Origin: Mannheimia granulomatis
GTDB lineage: Bacteria; Pseudomonadota; Gammaproteobacteria; Enterobacterales; Pasteurellaceae
Assembly (NCBI RefSeq): GCF_011455695.1
Contig: NZ_CP015030.1
Coordinates: 2,159,716 to 2,223,715, forward strand
Length of the DNA: 64,000 bases
Direction of reading: 5' to 3'
The notes under the pieces are model-generated. The model saw nothing but the letters and a program-made list of their open reading frames with translations. It made no database searches and was not told the origin of the DNA. Below, piece after piece: positions 16,391 to 25,713 of this stretch. How positions within the stretch are numbered: position 1 is the stretch's first letter; the number at the start of each line of letters is the position of its first letter. The translations under genes and the position numbers were made by a program.

Positions 16391-17524
16391 ATGAAAACCG
16401 TCAAAATCGGCTTGGTCGGCACAGGTTACATCGGCCGTTGCCACGCCATTGCCTACGCCCAAGCGCCCACACTTTTCCCGCTTAAAGGCAAACTCCAACT
16501 CGAATACCTCGCCGAAATTAACCAAGCCCTTGCTGAACAAAAAGCCCAAGAATTTGGCTTTAGTCGCGCAACAGATGACTGGCGTAAGCTGGTTGATGAT
16601 CCGAATGTTGATGTGGTCGATATCTGCACCCCAAATTTTCTGCACAAAGAAATCGCCCTTGAAGCGATTAAACACGGCAAACACGTCTATTCCGAAAAAC
16701 CGCTGGCATTGACTGCCGCCGATGCCAAAGAGATGGTTGAAGCCGCACAAAAAGCAGGCGTAAAAACGTTGGTTGGCTTTAATTACATCAAGAACCCCAC
16801 GACACAACTTGCTCGCCAAATTATCCAAAACGGCGAAATTGGCGAGGTGGTACATTTTTACGGCACTCACAACGAAGACTATCTCGCCAACCCTAACACA
16901 CCGATTGACTGGCATTGCTACAAAGCCAAAGCCGGGCTAGGAACACTGGGCGATTTAGCTGCGCACATTGTCAGTATGGCTCACTATCTGGTTGGGGAGG
17001 AGATTATCAGTGTCGTTGGCGATATGCAAACCGTCATAACCGAACGCCCAAATCCACAAAACTTGGCAGAAAAAATCCCAGTCGAAAATGAAGACCAAGC
17101 CACTGCCTTAGTACGTTTTGCCAACGGTGTGATGGGCATGATTGAAAGCTCCCGCATCGCTTGTGGCCGCAAAATGGGGCTAACTTATGTGGTAACCGGC
17201 ACCAAAGGCACGCTCAGCTATACTCAAGAACGGATGGCGGAATTGAAACTCTATCTGCACGATGATGACAAATCCCGCCAAGGTTTCAAAACTATTCTCG
17301 TTGGGCCGGAGCACCCCGACTATGCAGCTTTCTGTGTCAGTGCCGGCCACGGCATCGGTTTTAATGACCAAAAAGCGGTAGAAATTCGCGATCTCGTTAA
17401 TGGAATCGCTGCCGATGACCGAATGTTCCCCGATTTTGAAGAAGGTTATAAAGTCTCCCGTGTATTGGAAGCGATTGCGAAATCGGCGGAAGAGAAACGG
17501 TGGGTGGAGATAAGTGAAATTTAA
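16391..17524 (+). CDS. Gfo/Idh/MocA-family oxidoreductase (inositol-type)
   Basis: This is a cytoplasmic NAD(P)-dependent sugar or cyclitol dehydrogenase of 377 residues. The Rossmann motif GLVGTGYIG is at the N-terminus, SEKPLALT (near residue 100) supplies the catalytic lysine, and GDLAAHIVSMAHYLVG holds the D-x3-H pair expected for this family. It lies 194 bases after the transporter permease and before the convergent citXG. In inositol clusters such extra dehydrogenases act on scyllo- or chiro-inositol isomers, which is my preferred role, but the substrate cannot be read from the sequence. It differs clearly from IolG at 29447. Confidence 0.8.
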   Translation: MKTVKIGLVGTGYIGRCHAIAYAQAPTLFPLKGKLQLEYLAEINQALAEQKAQEFGFSRATDDWRKLVDDPNVDVVDICTPNFLHKEIALEAIKHGKHVYSEKPLALTAADAKEMVEAAQKAGVKTLVGFNYIKNPTTQLARQIIQNGEIGEVVHFYGTHNEDYLANPNTPIDWHCYKAKAGLGTLGDLAAHIVSMAHYLVGEEIISVVGDMQTVITERPNPQNLAEKIPVENEDQATALVRFANGVMGMIESSRIACGRKMGLTYVVTGTKGTLSYTQERMAELKLYLHDDDKSRQGFKTILVGPEHPDYAAFCVSAGHGIGFNDQKAVEIRDLVNGIAADDRMFPDFEEGYKVSRVLEAIAKSAEEKRWVEISEI

Positions 17525-17585
17525 ATAGATGGTATCTTATATCGCATCTTCAAAAGATAAATCCTTATTTAGAGCAGGGGGAATG

Positions 17586-18938
17586 TCAAAGGTTTAACAG
17601 AAAAATGGTCAATGCCAACAAATCGGCACTACCTCCACAACTAATATTTTTGTGAATGCAAGCATTATCAAAAGAGTGCAAATTTTTTAGGTTGAAATCT
17701 TCATCATTTAATAGGCGTTTTGCCTCGTTTTGCACCCAGTATAGGGCATTTATGCCACCTCGGTGAACTACATTGGTATCATTATTTTTTGCAATTATTT
17801 TCAATAAAATGCGTAACCAAATTTCATCATTTTCAATCTTTTGGTTTGTATATTCAGCTAGGACAGGGTGGATTGTGCCAAAGCCGCTTTCTGCTTCTCC
17901 TCTTGCGCCTGTTAAACCATATTCTCGGTAGAGCATTATTCCAGCAGTAAGAGGCTGATTGGCGGAGTAATGCTGTAATTCGGTGGTCAAGCCCTGTGCA
18001 AATTGTGCAACAAGCTGACAAATGTTAGTGTGATTTATATCTGTTTTTTGTTCAAATAATCGGCCAATTGCGGTGCAAACTAAGCCAAAGGCAAAAATCG
18101 CCCCCTTGTGGGTATTCACGTTGTTTGTCGCTTGAAACATAGCTTTTTCTGCTTGCAGACCAAGCGGTCTGATTTGCGTTAAAATTTGCTTAACGGGAAG
18201 GTTTGCAGTAGCAATGCCTTTTAAGACAAATTGAGTGAAGAAGGGACGTAGAGCGACAGCACTGCGTTCAAAGGTTCGCACATTCATATCGTTGTGTGCA
18301 CCGTTGTTACTACGATCAACTAATCCAGGCTTAGGGGTAAGGTAAACTTCTTTCAATAAAGCTTGATAAACAGATTCAGAAATATTTTCTGCTAAGTAAA
18401 ATGTTCGGGCGCGTCGTTGTATTTCTGTATAGATTTCATTAAGAGTATGTTTGCGGGATCTCGCACAACTTTTTGCATTCTCTGAACAAATTAAACAAGG
18501 ACGGGGTGGAATATTAAATTCTGTACGACTGAGTAACTGGCCTCGTGAATCAATCACATCAATATCCCAAAGGCGGGCAAGAGCTGAACTATCTTCTAAT
18601 TCTATTGTTAATTTTTTTAGCTGTTTTGCATCTATCGGTAAGACAAATAGGGCTTCATGCCCTGTGTTGAATGGGCGAATAAATTCTGCGGTAGGTTGAA
18701 TATTTAATTGCTGAAAAAGTATAGAGAGGCTGCTTAACGCTTTTTCGAATACATAGTCTAATAAGGCATTTTTCTTGACTTCGCCAACAGCTAACAAGGT
18801 CACAGAAAGTAACGTTTGCCCATATTGTTGGAGGCATTGCTGCTGTAATAAGACTCGGTTTTCTCGTGCTTCAAGCAGCTGTTCAAGGGAAACTTTATCT
18901 CCGTCCAAAGAGAAGAAACGAATAAATTTGTTGTGCAT
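17586..18938 (-). CDS. citXG: Fused CitX-CitG, citrate lyase prosthetic-group synthesis
   Basis: This 450-residue bifunctional protein makes and attaches the citrate lyase cofactor. The CitX part (about residues 1-175) transfers the 2'-(5''-triphosphoribosyl)-3'-dephospho-CoA group to the acyl carrier CitD; RLWDIDVI and RPCLICSENAKSCARSRKH are its marks. The CitG part (about 180-450) makes that precursor from ATP and dephospho-CoA; LTPKPGLVDRSNNGAHNDMN is its hallmark. The same fusion is known in Haemophilus. It is the last gene of the cit unit, 271 bases after citF, with a terminator hairpin in between, so it may be made at a lower level or from its own promoter. Confidence 0.93.
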   Translation of the reverse strand: MHNKFIRFFSLDGDKVSLEQLLEARENRVLLQQQCLQQYGQTLLSVTLLAVGEVKKNALLDYVFEKALSSLSILFQQLNIQPTAEFIRPFNTGHEALFVLPIDAKQLKKLTIELEDSSALARLWDIDVIDSRGQLLSRTEFNIPPRPCLICSENAKSCARSRKHTLNEIYTEIQRRARTFYLAENISESVYQALLKEVYLTPKPGLVDRSNNGAHNDMNVRTFERSAVALRPFFTQFVLKGIATANLPVKQILTQIRPLGLQAEKAMFQATNNVNTHKGAIFAFGLVCTAIGRLFEQKTDINHTNICQLVAQFAQGLTTELQHYSANQPLTAGIMLYREYGLTGARGEAESGFGTIHPVLAEYTNQKIENDEIWLRILLKIIAKNNDTNVVHRGGINALYWVQNEAKRLLNDEDFNLKNLHSFDNACIHKNISCGGSADLLALTIFLLNL

Positions 18939-19144
18939 TTGAGTATTTTGTCTCGGGTTTTTGTTCTAAAGTAAAGTGTATTTAATGCTATTTTGTCGAA
19001 AATTGTTCAATAAGCACCGCTTGCATTACGGCAAGTCTAAGAATATTGAGATTAGGCAAATCTGCCTATCGATAGTATTTTTAAATAAATTGAAATACCG
19101 AAGAGTTAAAGACTAGTGTATGAGGTTCAAGCCAGAAAAAATCC

Positions 19145-19183
19145 GCACCTTAAGCTGTTGGTTGAATCCAACATTTGAGGTGC
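19145..19183 (-). terminator. Terminator or attenuator between citF and citXG
   Basis: GCACCT-TAAGC-TGTTGG (19145-19161) pairs with CCAACA-TTTG-AGGTGC (19168-19183), giving two stems with an internal loop. On the minus strand it is followed by GGATTTTTTCTGG, a T-run expected for intrinsic termination. Confidence 0.7.
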
Positions 19184-19209
19184 AGATCATTAATAGCTAA
19201 CTAGCATTA

Positions 19210-20709
19210 TTATTTGACTGCATAAACTGTATCAATTACTGAACCATCACGGTAACGTACCACAGCAACAGGCTGATCGGTTACCTCAATTTCTTTTGGT
19301 CTGCCTGTAATACTATATGCTCGTTCACAGAGCTGCTCAATACTGAATAATTCAATATCTGCTTCCGTTAATTTTTCAATTAGATCTGGACGTTTTGGAT
19401 TGACTGCGACACCGTGATCTGTCACAAGAATATCAATATTTTCACCCGGGGTGACGCAAGTGAGTACATTTTCAACTACACAAGGAATGCGACCACGCAC
19501 CAATGGCGCTACAATAATGGCAACCTGTGCTGAGGAGGCCGTATCGCAATGCCCGCCTGAAGCGCCGCGAATCACACCATCAGAACCGGTTAAAACATTG
19601 ACATTAAATTTCGTGTCAATTTCAAGTGCAGATAAAATAACCACATCTAGACGTTCAACAGAAGCGCCTTTTGAACTGAAATTGGCGTATTGGTTTGCTG
19701 AGACTTCAATATGATTTGAGTTACGGGCAAGTGATTCTGCTGCATCTTTATCAAAAGATTGTACATCAATTAATTTTTTGATGAGACCTGCTTCATGTAA
19801 TGCCACCATGGTTGAAGTAATTCCACCTAAACCAAAACTGGCTGTGATATTTTTACGGCGCATTTTATCTTCAAGGAAACGTGTTACTGCAAGTGATGCT
19901 CCACCTGTTCCTGTTTGGAATGAAAAACCGTCTTTAAAATAGCCTGAATTGAAGATCACTTCCGCACATTTGCGTGCGATTAATAGTTCTCGTGGGTTGG
20001 TGGTCATACGGGTTGCTCCTCCACCGATTTTCTTCGGATCGCCCACTTCATCTACTTGTACGATTAAATCCACACGATCTTGAGTGATACTGGCGGGATT
20101 AAGTGGATATTCGCCAAATTCTTCAGTTAATAGTACAACTTTATCGGCATATTCCGCATCGATACGAGCATAACCTAATGAACCACATTTACTTTTACCG
20201 CTAAAGCCATTGGCATTACCAAATTTATCACACATTGGCACGCCTAAAAATGCCACGTCAATTTTTAATTCACCGGATTTGACTAAGTGAACACGACCTC
20301 CATGGGAGTGGATATGCACAGGTTCTTTTAAGATCCCTTTGGAAATTTCATCTGCTAATTTACCGCGAATTCCTGACGAATAAATTTTGGTTACAACCCC
20401 ATTTTTAATATGTTCAATAATTGGAAAATGGCTGTCGATTAATGAGCTAGAGGCAAGAGTTAAATTTTTAAAGCCCATCTCAGCAATTTTGTTCATCACC
20501 ATATTGACCACGAAGTCGCCTGCGCGGAAGGCATGGTGGAACGAAACGGTCATGCCGTCTTTTAATCCTGAGCGGCGAATAGCTTCTTCGAGGCTATTAC
20601 AAACTTTACGATCTTTTGCCGTACGAATCAGTGATTCTGCTTTTGGTTTAGCTTGGTAAACAGGTTTATTACCATTAAATTTTTCGATACGTTGTTCTCT
20701 AGTTGTCAT
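19210..20709 (-). CDS. citF: Citrate lyase alpha subunit (citrate CoA-transferase)
   Basis: CitF exchanges the acetyl group on the acyl carrier CitD for citrate, giving citryl-ACP. It has 499 residues, the normal length, and shows the CoA-transferase features SFHHAFRAGDFVVNMVM, HIHSHGGRVH and GGASLAVTRFLED. GASGGHCDTA near residue 390 is another family signature. It starts 12 bases after citE in the operon citD-citE-citF. Lyase complexes of this kind act in the cytoplasm during anaerobic citrate use, splitting citrate to acetate and oxaloacetate. Confidence 0.96.
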   Translation of the reverse strand: MTTREQRIEKFNGNKPVYQAKPKAESLIRTAKDRKVCNSLEEAIRRSGLKDGMTVSFHHAFRAGDFVVNMVMNKIAEMGFKNLTLASSSLIDSHFPIIEHIKNGVVTKIYSSGIRGKLADEISKGILKEPVHIHSHGGRVHLVKSGELKIDVAFLGVPMCDKFGNANGFSGKSKCGSLGYARIDAEYADKVVLLTEEFGEYPLNPASITQDRVDLIVQVDEVGDPKKIGGGATRMTTNPRELLIARKCAEVIFNSGYFKDGFSFQTGTGGASLAVTRFLEDKMRRKNITASFGLGGITSTMVALHEAGLIKKLIDVQSFDKDAAESLARNSNHIEVSANQYANFSSKGASVERLDVVILSALEIDTKFNVNVLTGSDGVIRGASGGHCDTASSAQVAIIVAPLVRGRIPCVVENVLTCVTPGENIDILVTDHGVAVNPKRPDLIEKLTEADIELFSIEQLCERAYSITGRPKEIEVTDQPVAVVRYRDGSVIDTVYAVK

Positions 20710-20721
20710 AATGGTTCTTCC

Positions 20722-21609
20722 TTACTCTTCATGAATACCATGTTTTGCACGTTGAAGTACTAATTGTGCACGATCGATAATTGGTGCATCGATCATTTTG
20801 CCGTTCAGTGATACCACACCTAAGCCTTTACGTTTTGCTTCTTCTGCCGCTTCAATAATACTCTGTGCCTGTTCTACATCTTTCTGTGTTGGTGCAAATA
20901 AATTATGTAGTAGCTCAATTTGGCGAGGATTTACTAATGATTTACCGTCAAATCCTAATTGTTTGATAAGCGCAGCTTCATTGAGAAAACCTTCTTCATT
21001 ATTGACATTTGAGTAAACCGTATCGAAAGCTTGAATACCGGCTGCTCGAGCTGCTTGCAAGATTGAGCAGCGAGCAAATAATAATTCAATACCGTCTGCA
21101 GAGCGCTCTGTTTTTAAATTACGCACATAGTCTTCAGCCCCAAGTGCGATACCGATTAAGCGATTTGAGGCTGTCGCAATTTGATTGGCTTGGGTAATGC
21201 CTAGTGGTGATTCTATTGCTGCTAACATTAAGGTTGATCCTAATTCTCGTCCACAAGCTTTTTCAATTTCAGTGATTGCATTATCCATATCAATCACGTC
21301 TTGAGCAGTTTCTGTTTTCGGCATACGTACCACATCAACACCGGCACGTACTACGGCATTTAAGTCTTTTAAGCCAAATTCGGAATCTAATGGATTTACG
21401 CGAACTACGGTTTCCATGTCTTGATAAAGTGGGTGTTGTAACGCATGTGCAACCAAGATACGGGAAGAATCTTTTTCCTGTAATGCTACGGCATCTTCTA
21501 GGTCAAACATAATGGCATCTGGTTTATAAATAAATGTATTGCTGAGCATTGCCGCATTTGAGCCTGGGACAAAAAGCATACTTCTTCTTAATTTTATTTT
21601 CTGGCTCAT
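20722..21609 (-). CDS. citE: Citrate lyase beta subunit (citryl-ACP lyase)
   Basis: CitE cleaves citryl-ACP to acetyl-ACP and oxaloacetate. The 295 residues form the HpcH/HpaI-type TIM barrel: [14 protein letters not shown] at the N-terminus, [17 protein letters not shown] (Mg and CoA site), VRVNPLDS, and [12 protein letters not shown] followed by [14 protein letters not shown]. Its start overlaps the end of citD by four bases, indicating translational coupling that matches the fixed subunit ratio of the complex. Confidence 0.96.
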   Translation of the reverse strand: MSQKIKLRRSMLFVPGSNAAMLSNTFIYKPDAIMFDLEDAVALQEKDSSRILVAHALQHPLYQDMETVVRVNPLDSEFGLKDLNAVVRAGVDVVRMPKTETAQDVIDMDNAITEIEKACGRELGSTLMLAAIESPLGITQANQIATASNRLIGIALGAEDYVRNLKTERSADGIELLFARCSILQAARAAGIQAFDTVYSNVNNEEGFLNEAALIKQLGFDGKSLVNPRQIELLHNLFAPTQKDVEQAQSIIEAAEEAKRKGLGVVSLNGKMIDAPIIDRAQLVLQRAKHGIHEE

Positions 21610-21893
21610 AGTACTTTCTCCCAGTCAATTTCTTCTTCTGTTGCCCGTAAAAGTGCGGCTTTTAAACGAGCGCGAAGTACACAATCTAATGCCCCTCTGT
21701 CTTCTACAATCACCTGGGCGGCTTTCACTTCAAAAGTGGTTAATACATCTTGAATTGTTGCTAAAATATCTTCACCAAATTGTTTGCCTACTGAGCTATT
21801 TAACTCAATATCTAATGATGTTGCAGGAGTGATGCGAACCTGAACATCACTTGATTCTAGCGTACCTGCAACAGCAACTTTAATTATTTGCAT
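21606..21893 (-). CDS. citD: Citrate lyase acyl carrier protein (gamma subunit)
   Basis: CitD carries the phosphoribosyl-dephospho-CoA arm that shuttles acyl groups between CitF and CitE. The 95-residue protein has [12 protein letters not shown] near its N-terminus, in which Ser14 is the attachment site for the arm, and an intact acidic C-terminal half. It overlaps citE by four bases. The PrpF-family gene is 48 bases upstream. CitC at 28384 and CitXG at 17586 supply acetylation and the prosthetic group. Confidence 0.95.
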   Translation of the reverse strand: MQIIKVAVAGTLESSDVQVRITPATSLDIELNSSVGKQFGEDILATIQDVLTTFEVKAAQVIVEDRGALDCVLRARLKAALLRATEEEIDWEKVL

Positions 21894-21941
21894 AATACAT
21901 TCCTTAATAATTAGGTTTAAATCATAATCTGGTTGATGAGA

Positions 21942-23006
21942 TTACAAACTCTCGTCGTAATATACCTCACCCATCATTAGTGGGCGTGCTGTACGAACTA
22001 ATGCAGAACGAGTGAATTTATAACTGTCATTGGTTTTTTCACACATCATATCTACACTGATAAAGCCTGATGGATGCTCAATCGTTACCACAGAACCAGT
22101 GTCCTTATAAAGTGGGTGAGCAACTGTACCTTCAATATTACAAGCGGCGGATACACAAATTGAGCCTGTGACAGCATGGCTTGCATGGCATTTATCTGGT
22201 ACAAAATAACGTGAAGTAATATTACCTTTACCGGTAGGGGGTGAAAGTATACCTATTTTAGGAATCACTTTTTGCGAGACGTCTCCTAAACCCATTAATT
22301 CGCCCGCTTTACGGCGAATTGGCTCAATAATATCAAAGAGGGCCCTATTTGCATCAAGTTCTGCTTTGGATTCTTTTCCGGTTAAGCCGAGATCTTTAGC
22401 ACTAAACAATACCATTGGCATTGCGACATCAATACAAGTTACATTGTAGCCATTAATCTCGTCTTGTTTATTGCCGGTTGGGAAAACTTTACCTGTTTTT
22501 GCCCCTTCAATTTGACTGAAGTTTAGATTGACAGGCGATCCAGTGCCCGGCACACCGGACACTTCTGCTGTACCATCATATTTAAGTTGGCAGTTTGGGC
22601 TTTCTGCCGATACTTCAATAATACTGTTGGTATTGACGTTGTTTACCACCACCGAAGTTACGCCATCTTGTAGTTCAATTAAACCTTTTTCACTTGCGAA
22701 ACAAATAATGCCAGAAAGGATATTTCCGCAAGACGGGGCTGTATCAACAACTTTTTGATCAATACCAATTTGGGCGAAAAGGTAATCTAAATCGACCCCT
22801 TCTTTTTCAGATTTTGAGATAATAGCTACTTTGCTGGTTACGCTTGTTGCTCCTCCTAAACCGTTGATTTGGGTTGCATCACCTGAACCCATAATGGTCA
22901 TTAAAAACTTATCACGCTCTGCTACACTAGTTGGTAAATCGTCTTTTAAAAAATACAAGCCTTTAGATGTGCCTCCGCGGATAATCATACAAGGAACTTT
23001 TTTCAT
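21942..23006 (-). CDS. PrpF-family isomerase (aconitate/oxalomesaconate type)
   Basis: This 354-residue enzyme belongs to the PrpF / 4-oxalomesaconate tautomerase family, which has a diaminopimelate-epimerase fold and moves a double bond or proton in tricarboxylates without cofactor. PCMIIRGGTSKGLYFL at the N-terminus, INGLGGATSVTSKVAI and PSCGNILSGI with its cysteine are the family marks. I chose the ATG at 23006 because GGAGAAA precedes it and IRGGTSKG follows directly; an upstream start at 23078 adds 24 unrelated residues. It sits between the DASS carrier and citDEF. In this setting it may turn trans-aconitate into cis-aconitate; no prp genes are nearby. Confidence 0.8.
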   Translation of the reverse strand: MKKVPCMIIRGGTSKGLYFLKDDLPTSVAERDKFLMTIMGSGDATQINGLGGATSVTSKVAIISKSEKEGVDLDYLFAQIGIDQKVVDTAPSCGNILSGIICFASEKGLIELQDGVTSVVVNNVNTNSIIEVSAESPNCQLKYDGTAEVSGVPGTGSPVNLNFSQIEGAKTGKVFPTGNKQDEINGYNVTCIDVAMPMVLFSAKDLGLTGKESKAELDANRALFDIIEPIRRKAGELMGLGDVSQKVIPKIGILSPPTGKGNITSRYFVPDKCHASHAVTGSICVSAACNIEGTVAHPLYKDTGSVVTIEHPSGFISVDMMCEKTNDSYKFTRSALVRTARPLMMGEVYYDESL

Positions 23007-23093
23007 ATAGTTTCTCCAATTACAAAATCTTTTATAAAAAGCGGGAACAGATCCGCCAAGTTCATTTAAACTTTTCACAGAAGTAATTGGAGA

Positions 23094-24557
23094 TCAGCCA
23101 ATTACACCCATACTATGAAGCATTGACCACCAACCGAAACCAATTGTGCAGTGAATAATTAAAGTGACAACGGCACATATACCACCTACAATCCAGAAGG
23201 ATTTTAGGTCATGGTAACCAATGCCATAAATTACCGCAGCAGGACCTGAGCCATAATGTGTTACCATGCTACCGTAGCTATTTGAAAATAATAAACCGAG
23301 TGAAAGTAGTACCGGATCAGCCCCAACAGCTACACCTACAGCAGAGAATACCGGAACCATTGCTGCTACATAAGCACCACCTGAAGCAAATAAATAACGT
23401 ACTGCTACACTTAAGGCTAATATTAATACTGTAGCGAAGGTTGTATTCATCTCTGCCCCAGAGAACATATTTCCCATCGCTGCCGATAACCAATCAAAGA
23501 ATTTCGCTTTATCTAATACGCCCGCTAAACCAAGTAGTGCTCCATACCAAGTAAAGGTTGTCCAACCACCTTTGTTTTTAAGCATATCATCCCAAGTAAG
23601 TACCGACGTTGCTAAGATTAATGCCATTGCACAAATTGCAACTGTTGAAGCACTCACTCCTAATACATCAGAAAAAACCCAACCGATAATGGCAGCAACA
23701 AATAAACCAGCAAGAATCTTTTCTTTGGTTTTCATCGGCCCCATTTCTTCTAAGCCTTTCTTAGCAATTTCTTTGTTATTTACTTCCGTAATCTCTGGTT
23801 TATAGAGAATATAAGCGACAAAAGGCATTAAGATAAGAGAAACAATACCTGGCACACAAGCTGCCAAAAACCATTGTGTCCAGTCGTAATTAATGCCCAT
23901 AATTGGACGCATTAACTCCAGGGCAACAGCATTTGGTGCCATAGCAGTAAAGAACATATAACCTGTAGTTTTAACGACCATATAAGTATTTAACAATAAG
24001 TAGTGCCCAGCCTTACGTGAAGTCTCTCCTGGTTCTGACCCTAATGAGCGTGCTGTAGCTTCCATGATGGGTGCCATAATGCCGCCACCACGTGCTGTTG
24101 TTGAAGGCATTGCTGGTGAGATCAATAAGTCTAAAACAGCATTGATGTAACCGATTCGTAAAGTTGATTTACCGAAAGCGCCGATCATTTTATAAGCAAT
24201 GCGTTTACCTAAACCAGTGCCTACAAATGCTGCGCTCATTGCAAATGCAGCAAAGATAAGCCATGTAGTACCGGATTTGTAGCCATCTAATACAGCTCCT
24301 TGTTTTAAGGCAATTTTAGTACCATCTGCTAAAACTTCTGCTGGTGTATTTCCAATGATTATCGCTGCAATTGCGATTGCCGATAATAAGATGACTGGGG
24401 CTTGATAGACTTTTAAAATAAGGGCAAGAATTGTCCCAATGTAAACTCCTAGTAGGTGCCAACCAATAGTAGACATACCTTCTGGGGTTGCAAAGAGATA
24501 AGTTGCGACTGGACAAGCGAGCACTATTGCAAGATATAAGAGTTTTTTAGAGTTCAT
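23094..24557 (-). CDS. DASS-family di/tricarboxylate carrier
   Basis: This inner-membrane transporter of 487 residues belongs to the DASS (SLC13, CitT/TtdT) family. Two signatures are clear: SPAMPSTTARGGGIMAPIME near residue 150 and SNSYGSMVTHYGSGPAAVIYG near 435, which form the substrate and sodium or exchange site in this fold. It is the first gene of the cit unit on this strand, so it likely imports citrate, aconitate or another tricarboxylate in exchange for succinate. The neighbouring isomerase leaves trans-aconitate as a serious candidate. Confidence 0.88.
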   Translation of the reverse strand: MNSKKLLYLAIVLACPVATYLFATPEGMSTIGWHLLGVYIGTILALILKVYQAPVILLSAIAIAAIIIGNTPAEVLADGTKIALKQGAVLDGYKSGTTWLIFAAFAMSAAFVGTGLGKRIAYKMIGAFGKSTLRIGYINAVLDLLISPAMPSTTARGGGIMAPIMEATARSLGSEPGETSRKAGHYLLLNTYMVVKTTGYMFFTAMAPNAVALELMRPIMGINYDWTQWFLAACVPGIVSLILMPFVAYILYKPEITEVNNKEIAKKGLEEMGPMKTKEKILAGLFVAAIIGWVFSDVLGVSASTVAICAMALILATSVLTWDDMLKNKGGWTTFTWYGALLGLAGVLDKAKFFDWLSAAMGNMFSGAEMNTTFATVLILALSVAVRYLFASGGAYVAAMVPVFSAVGVAVGADPVLLSLGLLFSNSYGSMVTHYGSGPAAVIYGIGYHDLKSFWIVGGICAVVTLIIHCTIGFGWWSMLHSMGVIG

Positions 24558-24590
24558 ATTGTAAACCTCAATAACAATTAAAAATTCAAC

Positions 24591-24602
24591 TAGTCATATA
24601 TA
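24591..24602. promoter_or_regulatory. Repeat shared with the acnB promoter, cit side
   Basis: TAGTCATATATA here and TAGTCATCTATA at 25656 are eleven-of-twelve matches in the two promoter regions flanking the GntR-family regulator. The site may be its operator. Confidence 0.35.
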
Positions 24603-24642
24603 ACTAATTAAATTGAGGTAGACAATTAAGAAATACCAAAAT

Positions 24643-24658
24643 ATTGAACTAGATCATA
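24643..24658. promoter_or_regulatory. Weak candidate CRP site, cit operon promoter
   Basis: ATTGAACTAGATCATA matches TGTGA-N6-TCACA at seven of ten positions, about 90 bases upstream of the carrier gene. Confidence 0.35.
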
Positions 24659-24723
24659 AAAATGAAATTAAAATATTTTATTGTTTACTTTTTGTTCTGC
24701 TGTGTAATTGGTAATTCAAAAAG

Positions 24724-24752
24724 AAAGGCAGGTTTAATTTGAACCTGCCTTT
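24724..24752 (-). terminator. Terminator after the GntR-family regulator
   Basis: AAAGGCAGGTT (24724-24734) pairs exactly with AACCTGCCTTT (24742-24752). On the minus strand it is followed by CTTTTTG, so it ends the regulator transcript before the cit promoter. Confidence 0.8.
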
Positions 24753-24851
24753 TTATTATCGGATATATTGATGGGGATGTTCCAGATAACGGCTAAAAAA
24801 TTAGTTAAAGAGAGTTCAAGCTAGTTATCAAAGATAGCCTCTATTTGTTTA

Positions 24852-25592
24852 TTAGGTAATGATAGTTTCATAATAAAAATCTTTTGCAAGACCATAAGAC
24901 TCTCTATATTCAATGATATTGCTATCTAATCCTTTTGCTGTACGGCACACTTTAACCACATGTTGAGGTTTCCCTTCCGTTAAGTAAGGATCGCAAAAAT
25001 CAGTTAAGATGCTCATCTGTTCTTTTGCTGAGACAACTAACTGTCCACATTTTTTGAAATAAAAAGGGTAGAGTAAATTTTCAAATTGATCTAAAGGGAG
25101 CTCAAGTAGTGCCCCAAACCTGTTCGGCGATAACCAGATCTTATCGCTAACAATCACTTTCCCATCTACCGATCGAGTACGCTCTAAATAAAGTAAAGGT
25201 TGATCTAATGGAATGTTGAGTAATTGATTGATTTCTGTTTCAGGATTAACTAACTTCACTGTTCTTACTTTTCCAACAGGTGTTTCTGGTTTACCCACTT
25301 TCGCATTACGCAAATAAAAACGTACAATGGAAGATTCCACAAAAGCAGGGTGTTTTAAAAAAGTACCTTTGCCTTGATGCTTAATTAAGACACCTTCCTC
25401 TACAAGGCATTCTACTGCTTTACGAATAGTTCCAATTGAAGCTTCATAATTTGTAGATAATTCTTGCTCACTAGGAATCGCTTTATCAAATCCCCAATTA
25501 TTCTCCGAAAGAAATTTTTGCAATTCGTATTTAATTTGCAAATAACGTGGCATTTTTGTTAACGCTACAAATTTTTGATCATAGTTAAACAT
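24852..25592 (-). CDS. GntR-family regulator (HutC/UTRA type)
   Basis: This is a 246-residue regulator with an N-terminal winged helix, PRYLQIKYELQKFL, IPSEQELSTNYEASIGTIRKA and HQGKGTFL, followed by a UTRA ligand-binding domain from about residue 95 (VGKVRTVKL, PLLYLERTRSVDG). It stands between the cit operon and the divergent acnB, so it probably controls both, with a tricarboxylate or related effector. The start follows AAGGA; a later ATG at 25553 would still keep the whole DNA-binding domain. It belongs to a different family from the LysR- or two-component-type citrate regulators of other bacteria. Confidence 0.87.
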   Translation of the reverse strand: MFNYDQKFVALTKMPRYLQIKYELQKFLSENNWGFDKAIPSEQELSTNYEASIGTIRKAVECLVEEGVLIKHQGKGTFLKHPAFVESSIVRFYLRNAKVGKPETPVGKVRTVKLVNPETEINQLLNIPLDQPLLYLERTRSVDGKVIVSDKIWLSPNRFGALLELPLDQFENLLYPFYFKKCGQLVVSAKEQMSILTDFCDPYLTEGKPQHVVKVCRTAKGLDSNIIEYRESYGLAKDFYYETIIT

Positions 25593-25655
25593 TCATTATT
25601 TTCCTTTTTAAACCCATTGACGTCCTTCTAAAAAGGGACTAGGGTATTTAACATG

Positions 25656-25667
25656 TAGTCATCTATA
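25656..25667. promoter_or_regulatory. Repeat shared with the cit promoter, acnB side
   Basis: TAGTCATCTATA, the partner of 24591-24602. TAGTC here (25656-25660) also forms an inverted repeat with GACTA at 25637-25641. Confidence 0.35.
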
Positions 25668-25713
25668 TGTTTTAAAGATGTTAATTTTTTAATTCTATAA
25701 CGGAGTGAAGGCC

